A DNA stretch of 64,000 nt from Alisma plantago-aquatica (GCA_963693085.1 OY856409.1:518034303-518098302); one strand, 5' to 3'; numbered from the stretch's first letter, positions 1 to 10,829 are shown. Translations and numbers: made by a program. The notes: generated from the letters alone by a model not told the origin.

Positions 1-1332
1 TACAAAATTGAATTGCAACTAAGTGTTTATTTGATAATCAATCCAATGGTCCAAAACCCTATTTGGATGTCATGGATTTTGATGATGGAATGGGCAAACG
101 GTCTCAAGGCCGTTTGGAAATCACCCAAACGGTCTCAAGACCGTTTGGTGGTTATCCAAGACCATTTGAGGTCAGGTCATATCATGTGATGATGATGGTT
201 CACTAATTTCAATTGATTTGGTTCCACAATGTCAACCGTTGATGGATCCTCAATTTCAAAACCCTAAGTGATGGTTTCTTGATTATCAAACCTAGTTCAA
301 TTGGGTTCGAAACCCTAAATTGAAGGTCTAATTGAATGGTGATTCATTGATCCAATTGATGAATACTTTAGTGGTTCAATTTATAATTGGTCCATGGATT
401 GAAACCTTGAGTCGATTAAGTGTTGAAGTACCTTTTTGGTCCATGCGGTTTTGAGAAGGTTTGGTCCAAACGGTCTCAAGACAGTGTGGGACCAAACGAT
501 CTCAAACCGTTTCGAGACCCAAAGTGCAAACGGTTTCAACATCTATTTTATCCAATTGGTTTCATACTTGTTCAAATGGTTTTCAACCAATTAATTTATG
601 AGAACCAAGATCATTGAGGGTCTAAGTAATTAATATTGTGAAATTCAACATGGTTAATCCATTTGAATATCTCATGTAATTGAAGGTCCAATATGGTGAA
701 CCTATTTGGATACTTAATGCATTTGAAGATTTCAATGGTTAACCCAATTGATCACTTTGTGGAATTGAAAGTTTAATTGGTCAATTCTTTTGAATTCCTT
801 ATATAATTGATGGTTTAATTGATTATACCATTTGGACATCTAATATGATCAAAGGTCAATTAGCTATGTAGTTATTAATGATGTAGACCCATGATGATTA
901 TGAAGGTTAACCCTAGCTTTGTGTACTCAAGTGAAGAGTTGACCTAGATTAATCTTGTAGTAGTTAACATCCTAGAGAGGATGAAAGGGAGAGTGAATGG
1001 GAGAGATGATTGCTTACTTAATAAGCCCTAATTCTCTCATTATGAATAAATGTGTAATCAGGGTTTGATCGATAATATGAGATCATGAAATCTTTATTGA
1101 AAAGATTAATGTACCTTGATCCTAAATTAGGGCAAGGTTATATGAAACTCTAATTTAAGGGAAAAGCTCAGTGAGACCATAATCTAGGGTGATGATGTAA
1201 CCCTAACTTAGTGTCACAATGCAGGAAACCCTAATTTAATGGGAATTGTATATCCTAACCCTAATTTGGGTATGAGGAAAGAGAAACCCCACTTGAATGT
1301 GAATGGTAAACCCTAATCCTTAAAATGGGATA
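1..1332 (+). mobile_element. Left half of a long Ty3/gypsy-type LTR, interrupted at 1332
   Basis: This AT-rich non-coding sequence is littered with AACCCTAA-like heptamers and with inverted repeats of the form CAAACGGTCTC...GACCGTTTG (95-116, 124-148, degenerate copies at 460-540). The order of motifs is the reverse complement of 21000-22500; for example the stretch at about 150-190 matches 22325-22350 reversed. It therefore belongs to the same repeat family as the minus-strand LTR ending at 24253. It stops at the GGATA target duplication of the inserted retrotransposon (1328-1332) and resumes at 8724. No coding region is credible; the short open frames are broken and low in information. The LTR start lies outside the window, so its full length is unknown. 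The LTR assignment rests on the minus copy, whose end reads TGTAACATCCC. Confidence 0.6.
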
Positions 1333-2742
1333 TGTTGGATAAATTAGATATTATGATAAATCCCTTTGTTTCGATGATGACAAACATTTCATTCTTATTA
1401 ATCTAACGAGCTACTTGAGTGTGCAGGATGACAAAGTAGCAAGGGAAAATCCAAGAGCTTACTTAGTTTTATTTTCATGCAATGTAATCAATGTTGTAAA
1501 ACTTGTACAAATATATAATGTACAAGTACTTAGATTTGCATGTAAATCAAGCGTTAGATTTTCCCTAGCCAAACACCATAGTTAGACATGTCATCCCATT
1601 TGAATAGAATCACCTTTGCACACTCACACATAAATTAGTGCTTAAATTGAAACCTTGAAACAGGATCATTCTCGGTCGACGAACTCCTCGACCGAGACAC
1701 TCTCGGTCGACCATCTTCTCGACCGAGAAAGATCCAAAGTAGCTGTTAGACACAACAGACAAGTTAGTTGGTAGTTGAAGAAAGACGTTGCAAATCACTT
1801 GTTCCAGAGAGCCTGTCGGTCGACAAAACTTCGACCGAGTAGGTGTCTCGGTCGACCATTTGTCGACCGAGATGGTCTCTGACAGCAACTGCAGAATAAA
1901 TTAATTAGCCGTTGTTAAAGCAACAACTTTGTACCTAACGGCTAGTTAAGCACTTAGAAACCCCTAGAAGTTGTCTAGAACGTCCTTAAGCATACTTAGG
2001 CCATTCCTATAAATAGGACAAGCCATAGGACACTAGAATTCACTTGTTACACTTGAGAATACACTTGAGCATACTTGAGCAATCTTTTGCAAGCAATTTG
2101 AGCACTGTGATCATTGGCCTACATTCTCCTTAGCTCAATCTCGTGTCCTATAGGCTAGATTCTCCTACCCACAGCAATTACAAGTTCACATACTTGGCTA
2201 GGAGATCTTACGCTTGATCTAGGCATATCAAGCCTCGGGCTTAAAGGATAAGTTGTAATTTCTCTATTTCTTTCTTGTTCCTATTTATTCTTTGTACTCT
2301 CCTTGCTACTCCTAGGGTTGGAGGCTGCGGATTGGAGAGGGTTGACTTCTCGGAGGAGAAGGGGACTTCAAGCTACTTCAAGAAGGCTATCGCACGGGAA
2401 GCTACTTCAGAAGGCTGGTGCAACGGGAGTTGGTGCATCTACTTCAAGGGAAGGCTGCTTCGAGTTGGGCGATTACTTCTAGGTGAAGGCTGCTTGAAGG
2501 GTTTAGGGAAAAGAGATTGTATTTTATGTAATTCCTTGAGAGGTAATAAAATAAATTTCTTTTCAAATCCCGGTTGGGTAAGCAACCGGGTAGTGGACTG
2601 ACTACCTTAGTATTTGCTAAGGTAGGAACCACTCTAAACCCTTGTGTCTCCTTGTCCAATATTTTCTTTGTGGTTGCTTGAGTAATTAATTGTTAAAATT
2701 ATCTATAAAACTCTATTCACCCCCCCCCTCTAGTAGTTTTCA
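1333..2742 (+). repeat. 5' LTR of the Sirevirus-like element
   Basis: The LTR is 1410 bp, TGTTGG to CA. Upstream of a TATAAATA box (2008-2015) it has four CG-rich inverted repeats built on CGGTCGA...TCGACCG (1671-1696, 1702-1727, 1815-1839, 1848-1872). Compared with the 3' LTR I count three base substitutions, a 12-bp difference near 2050 (one extra CACTTGAG-type unit here) and a run of nine C instead of seven near 2720. Open frames inside it, duplicated at 7605-7883 and 8258-8584, are chance frames and not genes. Confidence 0.93.
2008..2015 (+). promoter_or_regulatory. TATA box of the 5' LTR (copy at 8003-8010)
   Basis: TATAAATA lies about 135 bp downstream of the last CGGTCGA palindrome and within the sequence CCTATAAATAGGAC. 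This is the usual place for the LTR promoter. The identical site in the 3' LTR is at 8003-8010. Confidence 0.7.
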
Positions 2743-2744
2743 AT

Positions 2745-2756
2745 TGGTATCAGAGC
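2745..2756 (+). other. Primer-binding site, initiator tRNA-Met
   Basis: TGGTATCAGAGC begins two bases after the LTR end. It is the classic complement of the 3' end of plant initiator tRNA-Met used by Copia elements to prime minus-strand DNA synthesis. The gag start codon follows 33 bases downstream. Confidence 0.92.
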
Positions 2757-2789
2757 AGGCTTCAAGGAACCCTAACCAGGTCTTGAAGA

Positions 2790-3677
2790 ATGGAGGGAAA
2801 TGGTGAAGAGTGCTTGGACAAAACCACTACATGTTGCAATTGGTGTTTAGGAACAAATCACAAAACAACCGGATGCCCATGGAGATCAAAGAAAGAGGAT
2901 AAGCACAAAGAATGCTTTATTGCTACAACCAGTGAAGAAGAAGAAGAAGAAGAGGTAAGTCTTTTTGATTTATCTAAAGAAGAACTAGTTGCTATTATTG
3001 AAGAAACACATAATAAATATGTTGAGTGCAAAAAGAAATTAAAGAAATCAAATAAGGAAAATGGTGATCTAAATGTTAAACTTCTTGCTCTTGCATCTGA
3101 AAATGAGAATCTTAAAGAGGGAAATAAATTTTCTGATCTTAAGTTAAAATCTATGGAAGCCGATTGCAAGCTCCTTTCTGTTGAAAATTCAAACTTACAG
3201 ACTCAAGTAAACGATCTTCAGAAACAACCATTATTGTTCACCCATATAGATTATGACACTATTGTTAAAGAAAGAAATTTATTGTCATCAAATCTAGACC
3301 AAGCAAAAATAGACATTAAGAAAAGAATGGATGAGATTGCCAAGCTACAACAACAAGTTCGTAGTTTGAATAATCATGGCATTCTTGATCAAATCCTAGA
3401 TAATCCCTATCAACAAATTGGGAGAAGAGGACTAGGTTACAAGCCTAAAGGAAAATCTCATCAACAACCTAGTCAGAGAAAGTCACAAACCCAATCTATA
3501 TATGTACCTAAAAGGACATCCTCACCCAATGACAACATAGGACACAACCATAGAAAAAGATATGAAGTTGACTCAATATGTTGTCATTACTGTTTGCGCC
3601 TTGGTCACTATTCATTTTCATGTCCTTATAAGAGAAAAGATGTAGAGTTAGTTTGGGTTCCAAAACCTCCAAACTAA
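2790..3677 (+). CDS. Shortened gag-like protein with two CCHC zinc knuckles
   Basis: This 295-residue frame starts at the first ATG after the primer-binding site. A first zinc knuckle lies at residues 16-29 (C16, C19, H24, C29, spacing CX2CX4HX4C). An acidic run follows at about 48-56, then a lysine- and glutamate-rich probable coiled coil (about 60-195), a basic glutamine-rich stretch, and a second knuckle at 265-278 (C265, C268, H273, C278). The protein ends in a VWVPK motif of the kind found before the protease in Sirevirus gag-pol. The usual N-terminal capsid domain of Copia gag is missing: the frame opens almost at the first knuckle. I infer a nucleic-acid-binding, self-associating gag remnant that could co-assemble with gag from an autonomous partner. 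The frame is intact, unlike the other gag genes in the window. Confidence 0.8.
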   Translation: MEGNGEECLDKTTTCCNWCLGTNHKTTGCPWRSKKEDKHKECFIATTSEEEEEEEVSLFDLSKEELVAIIEETHNKYVECKKKLKKSNKENGDLNVKLLALASENENLKEGNKFSDLKLKSMEADCKLLSVENSNLQTQVNDLQKQPLLFTHIDYDTIVKERNLLSSNLDQAKIDIKKRMDEIAKLQQQVRSLNNHGILDQILDNPYQQIGRRGLGYKPKGKSHQQPSQRKSQTQSIYVPKRTSSPNDNIGHNHRKRYEVDSICCHYCLRLGHYSFSCPYKRKDVELVWVPKPPN

Positions 3678-4400
3678 ATGAACAAAATCAAAGTTGAGAT
3701 ATGACCAATGACATTAGTTGCATATTTCTATGTCTATCTCAACTCTACATAATTACAAATATAAATGAAATTAATATTAGTTTGTTCCCTAGATGATTTA
3801 AAGTCTAAGTCAAATGAAAAGAAAATTCCTATTTTCATATGATTTTTCGTAAAAGTATTTTCTGGTCTATTCATATACTAATTATAATGGAATTATCATT
3901 GTATGCTTTATACCATGCTTTCATCATTTGGTGCGCATAGAAAATTGTATGCAAACAAGCAAAATAACTTATTAGTCATATGTTATTGCTTGCAACAAAA
4001 TCTCTAACTCAGTATCTTTGAAATAATTAAATTGTGTCTCCAATTAAGAAGTATGCTTCAACTTGATATTAAAATTTTATGCAGATATTAGACTCAATAT
4101 ATTCAATCTGAAAAATCTGCAAAATTTGCCTCTTGGTCAAAATAAAACTTGACTAAGGGGCGCTATGGTCGTAGTCAAAGGCGACCTAAAATAAACTTAG
4201 ACAAAAATTGCTTATTTTGGAAATTCTCTCTTTGGACTTAATCTAAATAGAAATTTTCTTGAAAATTAAATCATTTGTTATCATTTAAGCCTTAAATTAT
4301 CCCAATATTACTCCCTTAGAATATCCATATAAATGCTCTACAAAAATGATCTACCATTTGCATTTAAAAATCAGTTTTAAAAGTTGAACTCAGTAAGTCT
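3678..4400 (+). other. Non-coding internal spacer of the Sirevirus-like element
   Basis: AT-rich sequence between the two genes with no open frame of note. One GGGGCGCTATGG stretch near 4157 resembles the degenerate purine-rich boundary often seen in Sireviruses. No remnant of protease or integrase motifs could be found, so the pol region appears cleanly lost rather than decayed. Confidence 0.5.
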
Positions 4401-4696
4401 GTCGGTCGACGAATTCGTCGACCGAGAACCTCTCGGTCAGCCCATCTCCCTCGACCGACAAATACTAAACAAACTCAATATCAGACGAACTCTCGGTCGA
4501 CAAATACTCGACCGAGACAACGTCGGTCGACAAGTGCTCGACCAAGAAATAGCCGTTGGATACGACCGTTGTAAATCGACCGTTATGACCGTTTTTTTGA
4601 CCGTTGGGGAACTAAGTGGCGCGTCTGCAACTCGACCGTTGCGGACGCTCGGTCGACGAGTCGTCGACCGACCAGGTCGCTGGAATGCTATAAATA
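4401..4696 (+). promoter_or_regulatory. Probable internal promoter with palindrome cluster and TATA box
   Basis: Five CG-rich inverted repeats of the CGGTCGA...TCGACCG type (4401-4427, 4432-4459, 4492-4516, 4522-4546, 4648-4672) precede TATAAATA at 4689-4696. The one at 4402-4425 is a perfect 24-base palindrome centred on GAATTC. The layout copies that of the LTR, where four such repeats precede TATAAATA at 2008. The ATG of the second gene lies 137 bases downstream of this TATA box. Separate transcription of the second gene is an inference from this arrangement. Confidence 0.55.
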
Positions 4697-4832
4697 GGAG
4701 CAAAAACGAGTCACCTACTCACACTTACATTTCCTTGCCTCCATAGTCCATCTCTAGTGCATTTTCGTGCAACCCTTCAACATTCTTATTCTCCAATCTT
4801 CCTTGCTTCTTCTCCACACTCAAGAAACACAA

Positions 4833-6062
4833 ATGGCCTCATCATCAGCTGTCCGTGGGAAGAAGAAGGTCGCCGGAAGAAAAAGAAGAGAAGATCGGGA
4901 AGCCACTCCGCCACTGACGATCATCAACGACATCGCCTTCGTCGACGGAGATGCTGGAGATCGATATCTACGGCTTTCCTCTAAAGCTCCTCTTCCCCGA
5001 CGCCCGGTCGAAGCTATGGACTTCATCAACATAGTCGATCTGGAGAATCTCTTTGGAGTGCAAAAGCTGAAGGACTTCATCAATCCTTCTTTTCCTATCT
5101 ATTCCACTAAGGTAGTCAACGAATTCTATGCCAATCTCTTATCCCACACCGAAAATGAAACCACATTCTTCTACACCATGGTCAATGGGCGTAGTTTTAA
5201 TTTTTCCGAAGGGGATATTCTTGATATGCTAGAAATTGATATAGATGAATACCAAGATTTCCTTGACCTTACCACCGGCAATCCACTAAATTTATTTTCC
5301 CATGATGACCACTCCACTAGCCTTAGTGATATCAAAAGAGCCATATTTCAAACCAATACCACTTGTCATGAAGATAGGGGAACCTATTATGCAATAAACC
5401 TGAAACCTGCATGTAGGATAGTAAACCTCATTGTTTCCACTAACATACATCCTAGAGCCAATAAATCTGAGGTCCCTATTTTCCGCATGTGTCTAATTTA
5501 TGCTATCATAAAAGAAATTCTTATAAACTTCATTCGCATAATACTTAAAAACATGCTTGAGTTTTCTGGAAATCCACCGTATGCCGATTTTGTATGCCAG
5601 ATCACTCAACATTTTCTTAAGTTACAAATTGAAGATATGGGGTATACATGGGAGCGTAGACCACCAAAGATAAGTAAGAACACCGTAGAGAAGATGGGGA
5701 TTGACTTTGGTCATAAAAGGGCAAGAGTAGAAGGAGAATCATCACATCAAGATATACCACCACCTCCTACTAATCTTTCTGTTGATCCCATCCAAAATAC
5801 TCTCACTTATCTTGTCGGCTCCCAATATCATCTTAGTAACCAACTCAACTATACCCACCATGCCATGACATACTTAAATCAAAGAATGCAAAATCTTTCT
5901 CCGAGCCAAACCGATGAATATCCGCATTCCTTAAATCCTGGCATGCTCAACCCATTTAACCCTTCATACAACTACTATCAACCTCCACCTCCACCATCAA
6001 TGGATCTTGCACATACTCAATTTTCCTCCATACAATTGCAAGATATAGCTGCTCACTTCTGA
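4833..6062 (+). CDS. Second retroelement protein, resembles 'putative plant transposon protein' domain
   Basis: This 409-residue frame is intact from the first true ATG at 4833, which sits in AAACACAAATGGCC; upstream in-frame codons lack an ATG. The N-terminus is basic (KKKVAGRKRR, a likely nuclear-localisation signal). Residues of about 50-250 resemble the domain that plant databases call 'putative plant transposon protein', found in many retroelement-associated proteins of unknown function; visible landmarks are VNEFYANL, an NLKPACRI stretch and a later hydrophobic segment. A second basic patch (HKRARVE) and proline runs (PPPP, QPPPPPS) fill the C-terminus. The TGA at 6060-6062 is followed in the same frame by 48 further sense codons to TGA at 6207-6209, so the ancestral protein was probably longer. 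It has no recognised enzymatic motif. Confidence 0.7.
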   Translation: MASSSAVRGKKKVAGRKRREDREATPPLTIINDIAFVDGDAGDRYLRLSSKAPLPRRPVEAMDFINIVDLENLFGVQKLKDFINPSFPIYSTKVVNEFYANLLSHTENETTFFYTMVNGRSFNFSEGDILDMLEIDIDEYQDFLDLTTGNPLNLFSHDDHSTSLSDIKRAIFQTNTTCHEDRGTYYAINLKPACRIVNLIVSTNIHPRANKSEVPIFRMCLIYAIIKEILINFIRIILKNMLEFSGNPPYADFVCQITQHFLKLQIEDMGYTWERRPPKISKNTVEKMGIDFGHKRARVEGESSHQDIPPPPTNLSVDPIQNTLTYLVGSQYHLSNQLNYTHHAMTYLNQRMQNLSPSQTDEYPHSLNPGMLNPFNPSYNYYQPPPPPSMDLAHTQFSSIQLQDIAAHF

Positions 6063-7327
6063 TTTGACCGAGTTCCCACATTTCTGGAAGCATATGCGTT
6101 AACTACAACAGGTGCTTTGGATTGGCAAACTCTGGTCAAATATTATGGAGCCGAGCCATTCCTTGGGAAAGATCCGGACATCGATGTAATTCTTAAATCT
6201 TTCCAGTGAAGTGGTGAAGTTGTACTAGTTGTAATGACAATGATTGTAATTAATTGGTCATTTCTATATGATTGTAATATTTTCCAAGCTATTGAATGAA
6301 GTTTGCCATCTTTGCTTGACTCAAATGGTTATTCTTTTTGGCGTATGAGACATCTTCAAAAATATGGATTATAAGTTCATTATTGTAGAGCATAACAAAT
6401 AAGGGGAGTAATAATTAAAACAGGCAACTATTAAAATTGTAGCTAAATTGACAAATGACAAAACAGATCTCCAGAAACATTCTCGGTCGAGCAACTAGTC
6501 GACCGAGAACACTGTCGGTCGAACAATTGTCGACCGACTGGGTTTCTGTTTTCCAGACTGCCATAAATTGCATACATCTTTGATAATCATGGAGATCATC
6601 TACAACATTTTATAGTTTTTTGCTTAGTACTCAAACTTTCATTTGAGATATCTATCTAAGGGGGAGCAAAGCATAAGACTAAGGGGGAGATCATAAAAAC
6701 AACTTTGACCATTTAAATTGAAGAAGCTCACAAAAACATTGTAACCACCATATGTAGCTGGACATTTTCCTTGATTATAAAGAAATTTATGAAATTATTC
6801 AAAATAGTATCTTGTACTTGAAGGAACTCTCTACCCAAAACAGGGCTTAACATCCCTTGCATTTGGATGGAGACATTTTTCTGTACTCTAAGCTCAGAGG
6901 ATTCTCATTTAATTCAGGGCTTAACATCCTTTGATAAATGAGAATTCAATATACATTCATCGTACGCTTAAGGGAATCTCATATCATTTCAAGGCTTAAC
7001 ATCCTTTGAAAATGATTGAGAAACAAATTGTGGATAAATTAGACAAAAATCTATGTTTTTAATAGGATATCCATTTAAGGGGGAGCATAATATTAAGGGG
7101 GAGAAGAAAAATAAAATATTCAACTTGGATATCTTTTTGAAGTGACAAAGGGGGAGAAAGAATATAAAAATCAAAAACTATAAATGAGTTTCATCACATC
7201 TTGGCCAGCACTCACTTGCAAAACATAAATGGCTACAAAAGGTAATTTTCAGGTATGAAACTCACATGCTTTATATTTTCTTATTTCATATTTAGGAAAT
7301 GTTTGTCATCTTCAAAAAGGGGGAGAT
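6063..7327 (+). other. 3' internal region with repeated polypurine tracts
   Basis: Apart from the 48-codon in-frame extension to 6209, this is non-coding. It holds two more CGGTCGA inverted repeats (6482-6507, 6514-6538) and six AAGGGGGAG-type purine tracts (6658, 6681, 7077, 7094, 7147, 7314). It also has three short direct repeats around GGCTTAACATCC (about 6840, 6915, 6992). Only the last purine tract abuts the LTR. Confidence 0.7.
7314..7327 (+). other. Polypurine tract before the 3' LTR
   Basis: AAAAAGGGGGAGAT directly precedes the TGTTGG start of the 3' LTR, the expected plus-strand primer site for retrotransposon reverse transcription. Confidence 0.88.
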
Positions 7328-8723
7328 TGTTGGATAAATTAGATATTATGATAAATCCCTTTGTTTCGATGATGACAAACATTTCATTCTTATTAATCTA
7401 ACGAGCTACTTGAGTGTGCAGGATGACAAAGTAGCAAGGGAAAATCCAAGAGCTTACTTAGTTTTATTTTCATGCAATGTAATCAATGTTGTAAAACTTG
7501 TACAAATATATAATGTACAAGTACTTAGATTTGCATGTAAATCAAGCGTTAGATTTTCCCTAGCCAAACACCATAGTTAGACATGTCATCCCATTTGAAT
7601 AGAATCACCTTTGCACACTCACACATAAATTAGTGCTTAAATTGAAACCTTGAAACAGGATCATTCTCGGTCGACGAACTCCTCGACCGAGACACTCTCG
7701 GTCGACCATCTTCTCGACCGAGAAAGATCCAAAGTAGCCGTTAGACACAACAGACAAGTTAGTTGGTAGTTGAAGAAAGACGTTGCAAATCACTTGTTCC
7801 AGAGAGCCTGTCGGTCGACAAAACTTCGACCGAGTAGGTGTCTCGGTCGACCATTTGTCGACCGAGATGGTCTCTGACAGCAACTGCAGAATAAATTAAT
7901 TAGCCGTTGTTAAAGCAACAACTTTGTACCTAACGGCTAGTTAAGCACTTAGAAACCCCTAGAAGTTGTCTAGAACGTCCTTAAGCATACTTAGGCCATT
8001 CCTATAAATAGGACAAGCCATAGGACACTAGAATTCACTTGTTACACTTGAGCATACTTGAGCAATCTTTTGCAAGAAATTTGAGCACTGTGATCATTGG
8101 CCTACATTCTCCTTAGCTCAATCTCGTGTCCTATAGGCTAGATTCTCCTACCCACAGCAATTACAAGTTCACATACTTGGCTAGGAGATCTTACGCTTGA
8201 TCTAGGCATATCAAGCCTCGGGCTTAAAGGATAAGTTGTAATTTCTCTATTTCTTTCTTGTTCCTATTTATTCTTTGTACTCTCCTTGCTACTCCTAGGG
8301 TTGGAGGCTGCGGATTGGAGAGGGTTGACTTCTCGGAGGAGAAGGGGACTTCAAGCTACTTCAAGAAGGCTATCGCACGGGAAGCTACTTCAGAAGGCTG
8401 GTGCAATGGGAGTTGGTGCATCTACTTCAAGGGAAGGCTGCTTCGAGTTGGGCGATTACTTCTAGGTGAAGGCTGCTTGAAGGGTTTAGGGAAAAGAGAT
8501 TGTATTTTATGTAATTCCTTGAGAGGTAATAAAATAAATTTCTTTTCAAATCCCGGTTGGGTAAGCAACCGGGTAGTGGACTGACTACCTTAGTATTTGC
8601 TAAGGTAGGAACCACTCTAAACCCTTGTGTCTCCTTGTCCAATATTTTCTTTGTGGTTGCTTGAGTAATTAATTGTTAAAATTATCTATAAAACTCTATT
8701 CACCCCCCCTCTAGTAGTTTTCA
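7328..8723 (+). repeat. 3' LTR of the Sirevirus-like element
   Basis: The LTR is 1396 bp, TGTTGG to CA, followed directly by the GGATA duplication. It is nearly identical to the 5' LTR: three substitutions (a T/C pair at 1743/7738, C/A near 2088, C/T near 2427), a 12-bp indel and a C-run length change. Confidence 0.93.
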
Positions 8724-10800
8724 GGATAAAGGTATATGAAACCCTAATATAGGGTAGTGCCATTAATGCTAATGTGAAGCCTTAATACTGGGTGATGTGT
8801 TGTGAAATCTTAATTTCACATAATGCTAAGTGAAACCCTGGTATAGAAGGATGTTATATGAAACCCTAATAAAGAGTGATCCTAGGTGAAATCTATATAT
8901 GTTTGTGAGATGCTAAGTGAACCTTAAATTATAATTGTGGAAATCTTATTCCTATTAATGGAATAGTGATTAATGTATTGACAAATAAAATACCTAGAGG
9001 GGTTGATTATGAATATCCTTACATTAATAGTCCCTGACGAAAGGATGAGCCCATATCATTAGTAATGGTTGTATTTTCTAAATAGATGAATCATGACCAT
9101 TACACTGCATGATGAATGTGATGATCTAGTGTATAAGTATTAGGATGAGAAATACCCTAATACAATCTAAGTGAATAAACTCAAGTAAGATGAAGGTGAT
9201 GAGGGAAGTGATACATCAAGGTATGATAGATATCACATCCAATACCCCAATTCTGATATACCATGATGTGTTATAAGTCCATTATAATTGGAATGGATGA
9301 CACATGAAATGTGTCATGTCAATTGTTACATTGAGATGTAATGCAGCTTGATGATTGTAGGATAACATGCCTTATGAAAAGGTTAATCCAAATCAATATA
9401 CTATGATACAATCATAGTCTGATAAAGATAAGAGAGAAACTCATACTTTGTGTTGATAATACATCCAATAATGAATGATAAGGATATATAAGTATGTTGA
9501 ATACTTATGATATCTGTTTTGGCTTCTAGCTGTGAAAAACAATGGAATAGGGTTGATCATTAATAATATGATCTTAAGAACCCAAGTGGTTATTTATGGA
9601 AAACCCTAATGAAGGGTGCTGATATAAAAAAAAAGATACCATAAACCCTAAAGAGGGAATAGTGGTATTACTTAGTGTTGTATGATACTGATGTGAAAGA
9701 GAAATCATGAACCCTAAAAAGGGAATAATGATATTACTTAGTGTTGTATGATACTGATTTGAAAGCATTATAATTGTTATCATGAATACTAATCATACAT
9801 GGATGATGAGATGAGAGGCATATCCAGGTATGGGCTATGATGCTTGTTTATTGAGAATGTTTTATGGGTTTTATAAGCCTTCATATGCTTTGTGTAGTAA
9901 GAATCATGATGTCCTTGGTCAGATGATCTGAAGGTATTAAGTTACCTAATAAGTGGTAAGAAGTATCCTGGTGGGGAGTTATGGGTTCAAATACCCAGAT
10001 ACTATAATCATGATGATGAATTGGTTAAGAAGTGGAATTGTTCTTGGTGAGTTGAGGAATTAAGATCCCAACACTTTGTGAAAAGAGTATGGCTACAGAC
10101 CATGACTCCACAATGACAATGCTAGGCTATAGATTTATGATCTAAGCCTGAAGAGAGTTAATGTTGTGGTAATGATTCTGTAGTGAATAAATGTTATACA
10201 TGTTCTTCATATTCCTTAATGGATAAGTGACATGTTAATCTTTCAAGTTATATCTACAATGTATTAGATAAGAATATTATTCTAATCTGTTAGACATTGA
10301 CTTAACTGCTGCCAAACAAATATAATTCATTTGTGCATATTTATCTTCTTAAGTTGCAATAATAATGTTACTGGCAGAGAGTTATAACTCTCGCTGGGGC
10401 AATTCACAATTGTCTCACCCCCGTGGGAACTATATTTTTAGGTGGACGCGGACGAGCAGACAGGAATCCTTCAGTAGGAGAAGGACAGCAGCAACAGCAG
10501 CAGGGACAACAGTGAAGTCTCAGGTGGAGACACTGGCTGTTATGCCTTGTATAGATGTAGATAGAGTCCTCTGTGTCATCTTTGTACTCTCAGGTCCTCG
10601 GAGTAGTAGTTAGTGTTTTTGAGATTTTGGCTCAGTGCCTTGATATTTTCATACTGCCTGTGTTTAGTTTAACAGGACATTTGATGCTTGTAATTCACAG
10701 AAGGAGATGATACAAGTTATGTACTTTTGAAAATCATAATGTAAATGTGTTACTTTTGTTCTATGTGAGAAAGTTTTTACTTGATTGACCTCTTGATAAA
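8724..10800 (+). mobile_element. Right half of the interrupted long gypsy-type LTR
   Basis: The sequence picks up where 1332 stopped, with the same AAACCCTAA-rich style. Its motif order continues as the reverse complement of about 20950 down to about 19100; the segment at 9200-9300 (ATCAAGGTATGATAG...) mirrors 20560-20700, and ATACATGTTCTTCATATTCC near 10197 mirrors about 19115. It also resembles 63050-63350 (CATATCCAGGTA followed by GCTATGA). No gene is credible. The exact LTR end is not clear; a transition to Copia-derived sequence lies near 10800. Confidence 0.55.
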
Positions 10801-10829
10801 AAGGTTTTAATTTTTAGTGATTTTTGGTA

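Larger units (their letters stand above)
1333..8723 (+). mobile_element. Complete non-autonomous Sirevirus-like (Copia) LTR retrotransposon
   Basis: The element is bounded by two near-identical LTRs (1333-2742 and 7328-8723), each starting TGTTGG and ending CA. A perfect 5-bp target duplication GGATA flanks it at 1328-1332 and 8724-8728. A primer-binding site matching initiator tRNA-Met follows the 5' LTR, and a polypurine tract precedes the 3' LTR. Inside are a gag-like zinc-knuckle gene (2790-3677) and a second gene (4833-6062). No protease, integrase, reverse transcriptase or RNase H was found, so mobility must depend on proteins from an autonomous relative. The lineage is inferred from the gag knuckle, coiled-coil and WVPK-type tail and the Met primer site. 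It inserted into an older gypsy LTR. The few LTR differences show it is recent. Confidence 0.9.

Noticed and set aside
1610..1888. Open frame on the minus strand repeated exactly at 7605-7883
   Set aside because: It lies inside the LTRs, and the repeat is due to LTR identity. Its residues come from the CGGTCGA palindromes; no domain is present.
2275..2601. Plus-strand open frame duplicated at 8258-8584
   Set aside because: U5-like LTR sequence downstream of the TATA box, not a gene; duplicated only because the LTRs are duplicated.
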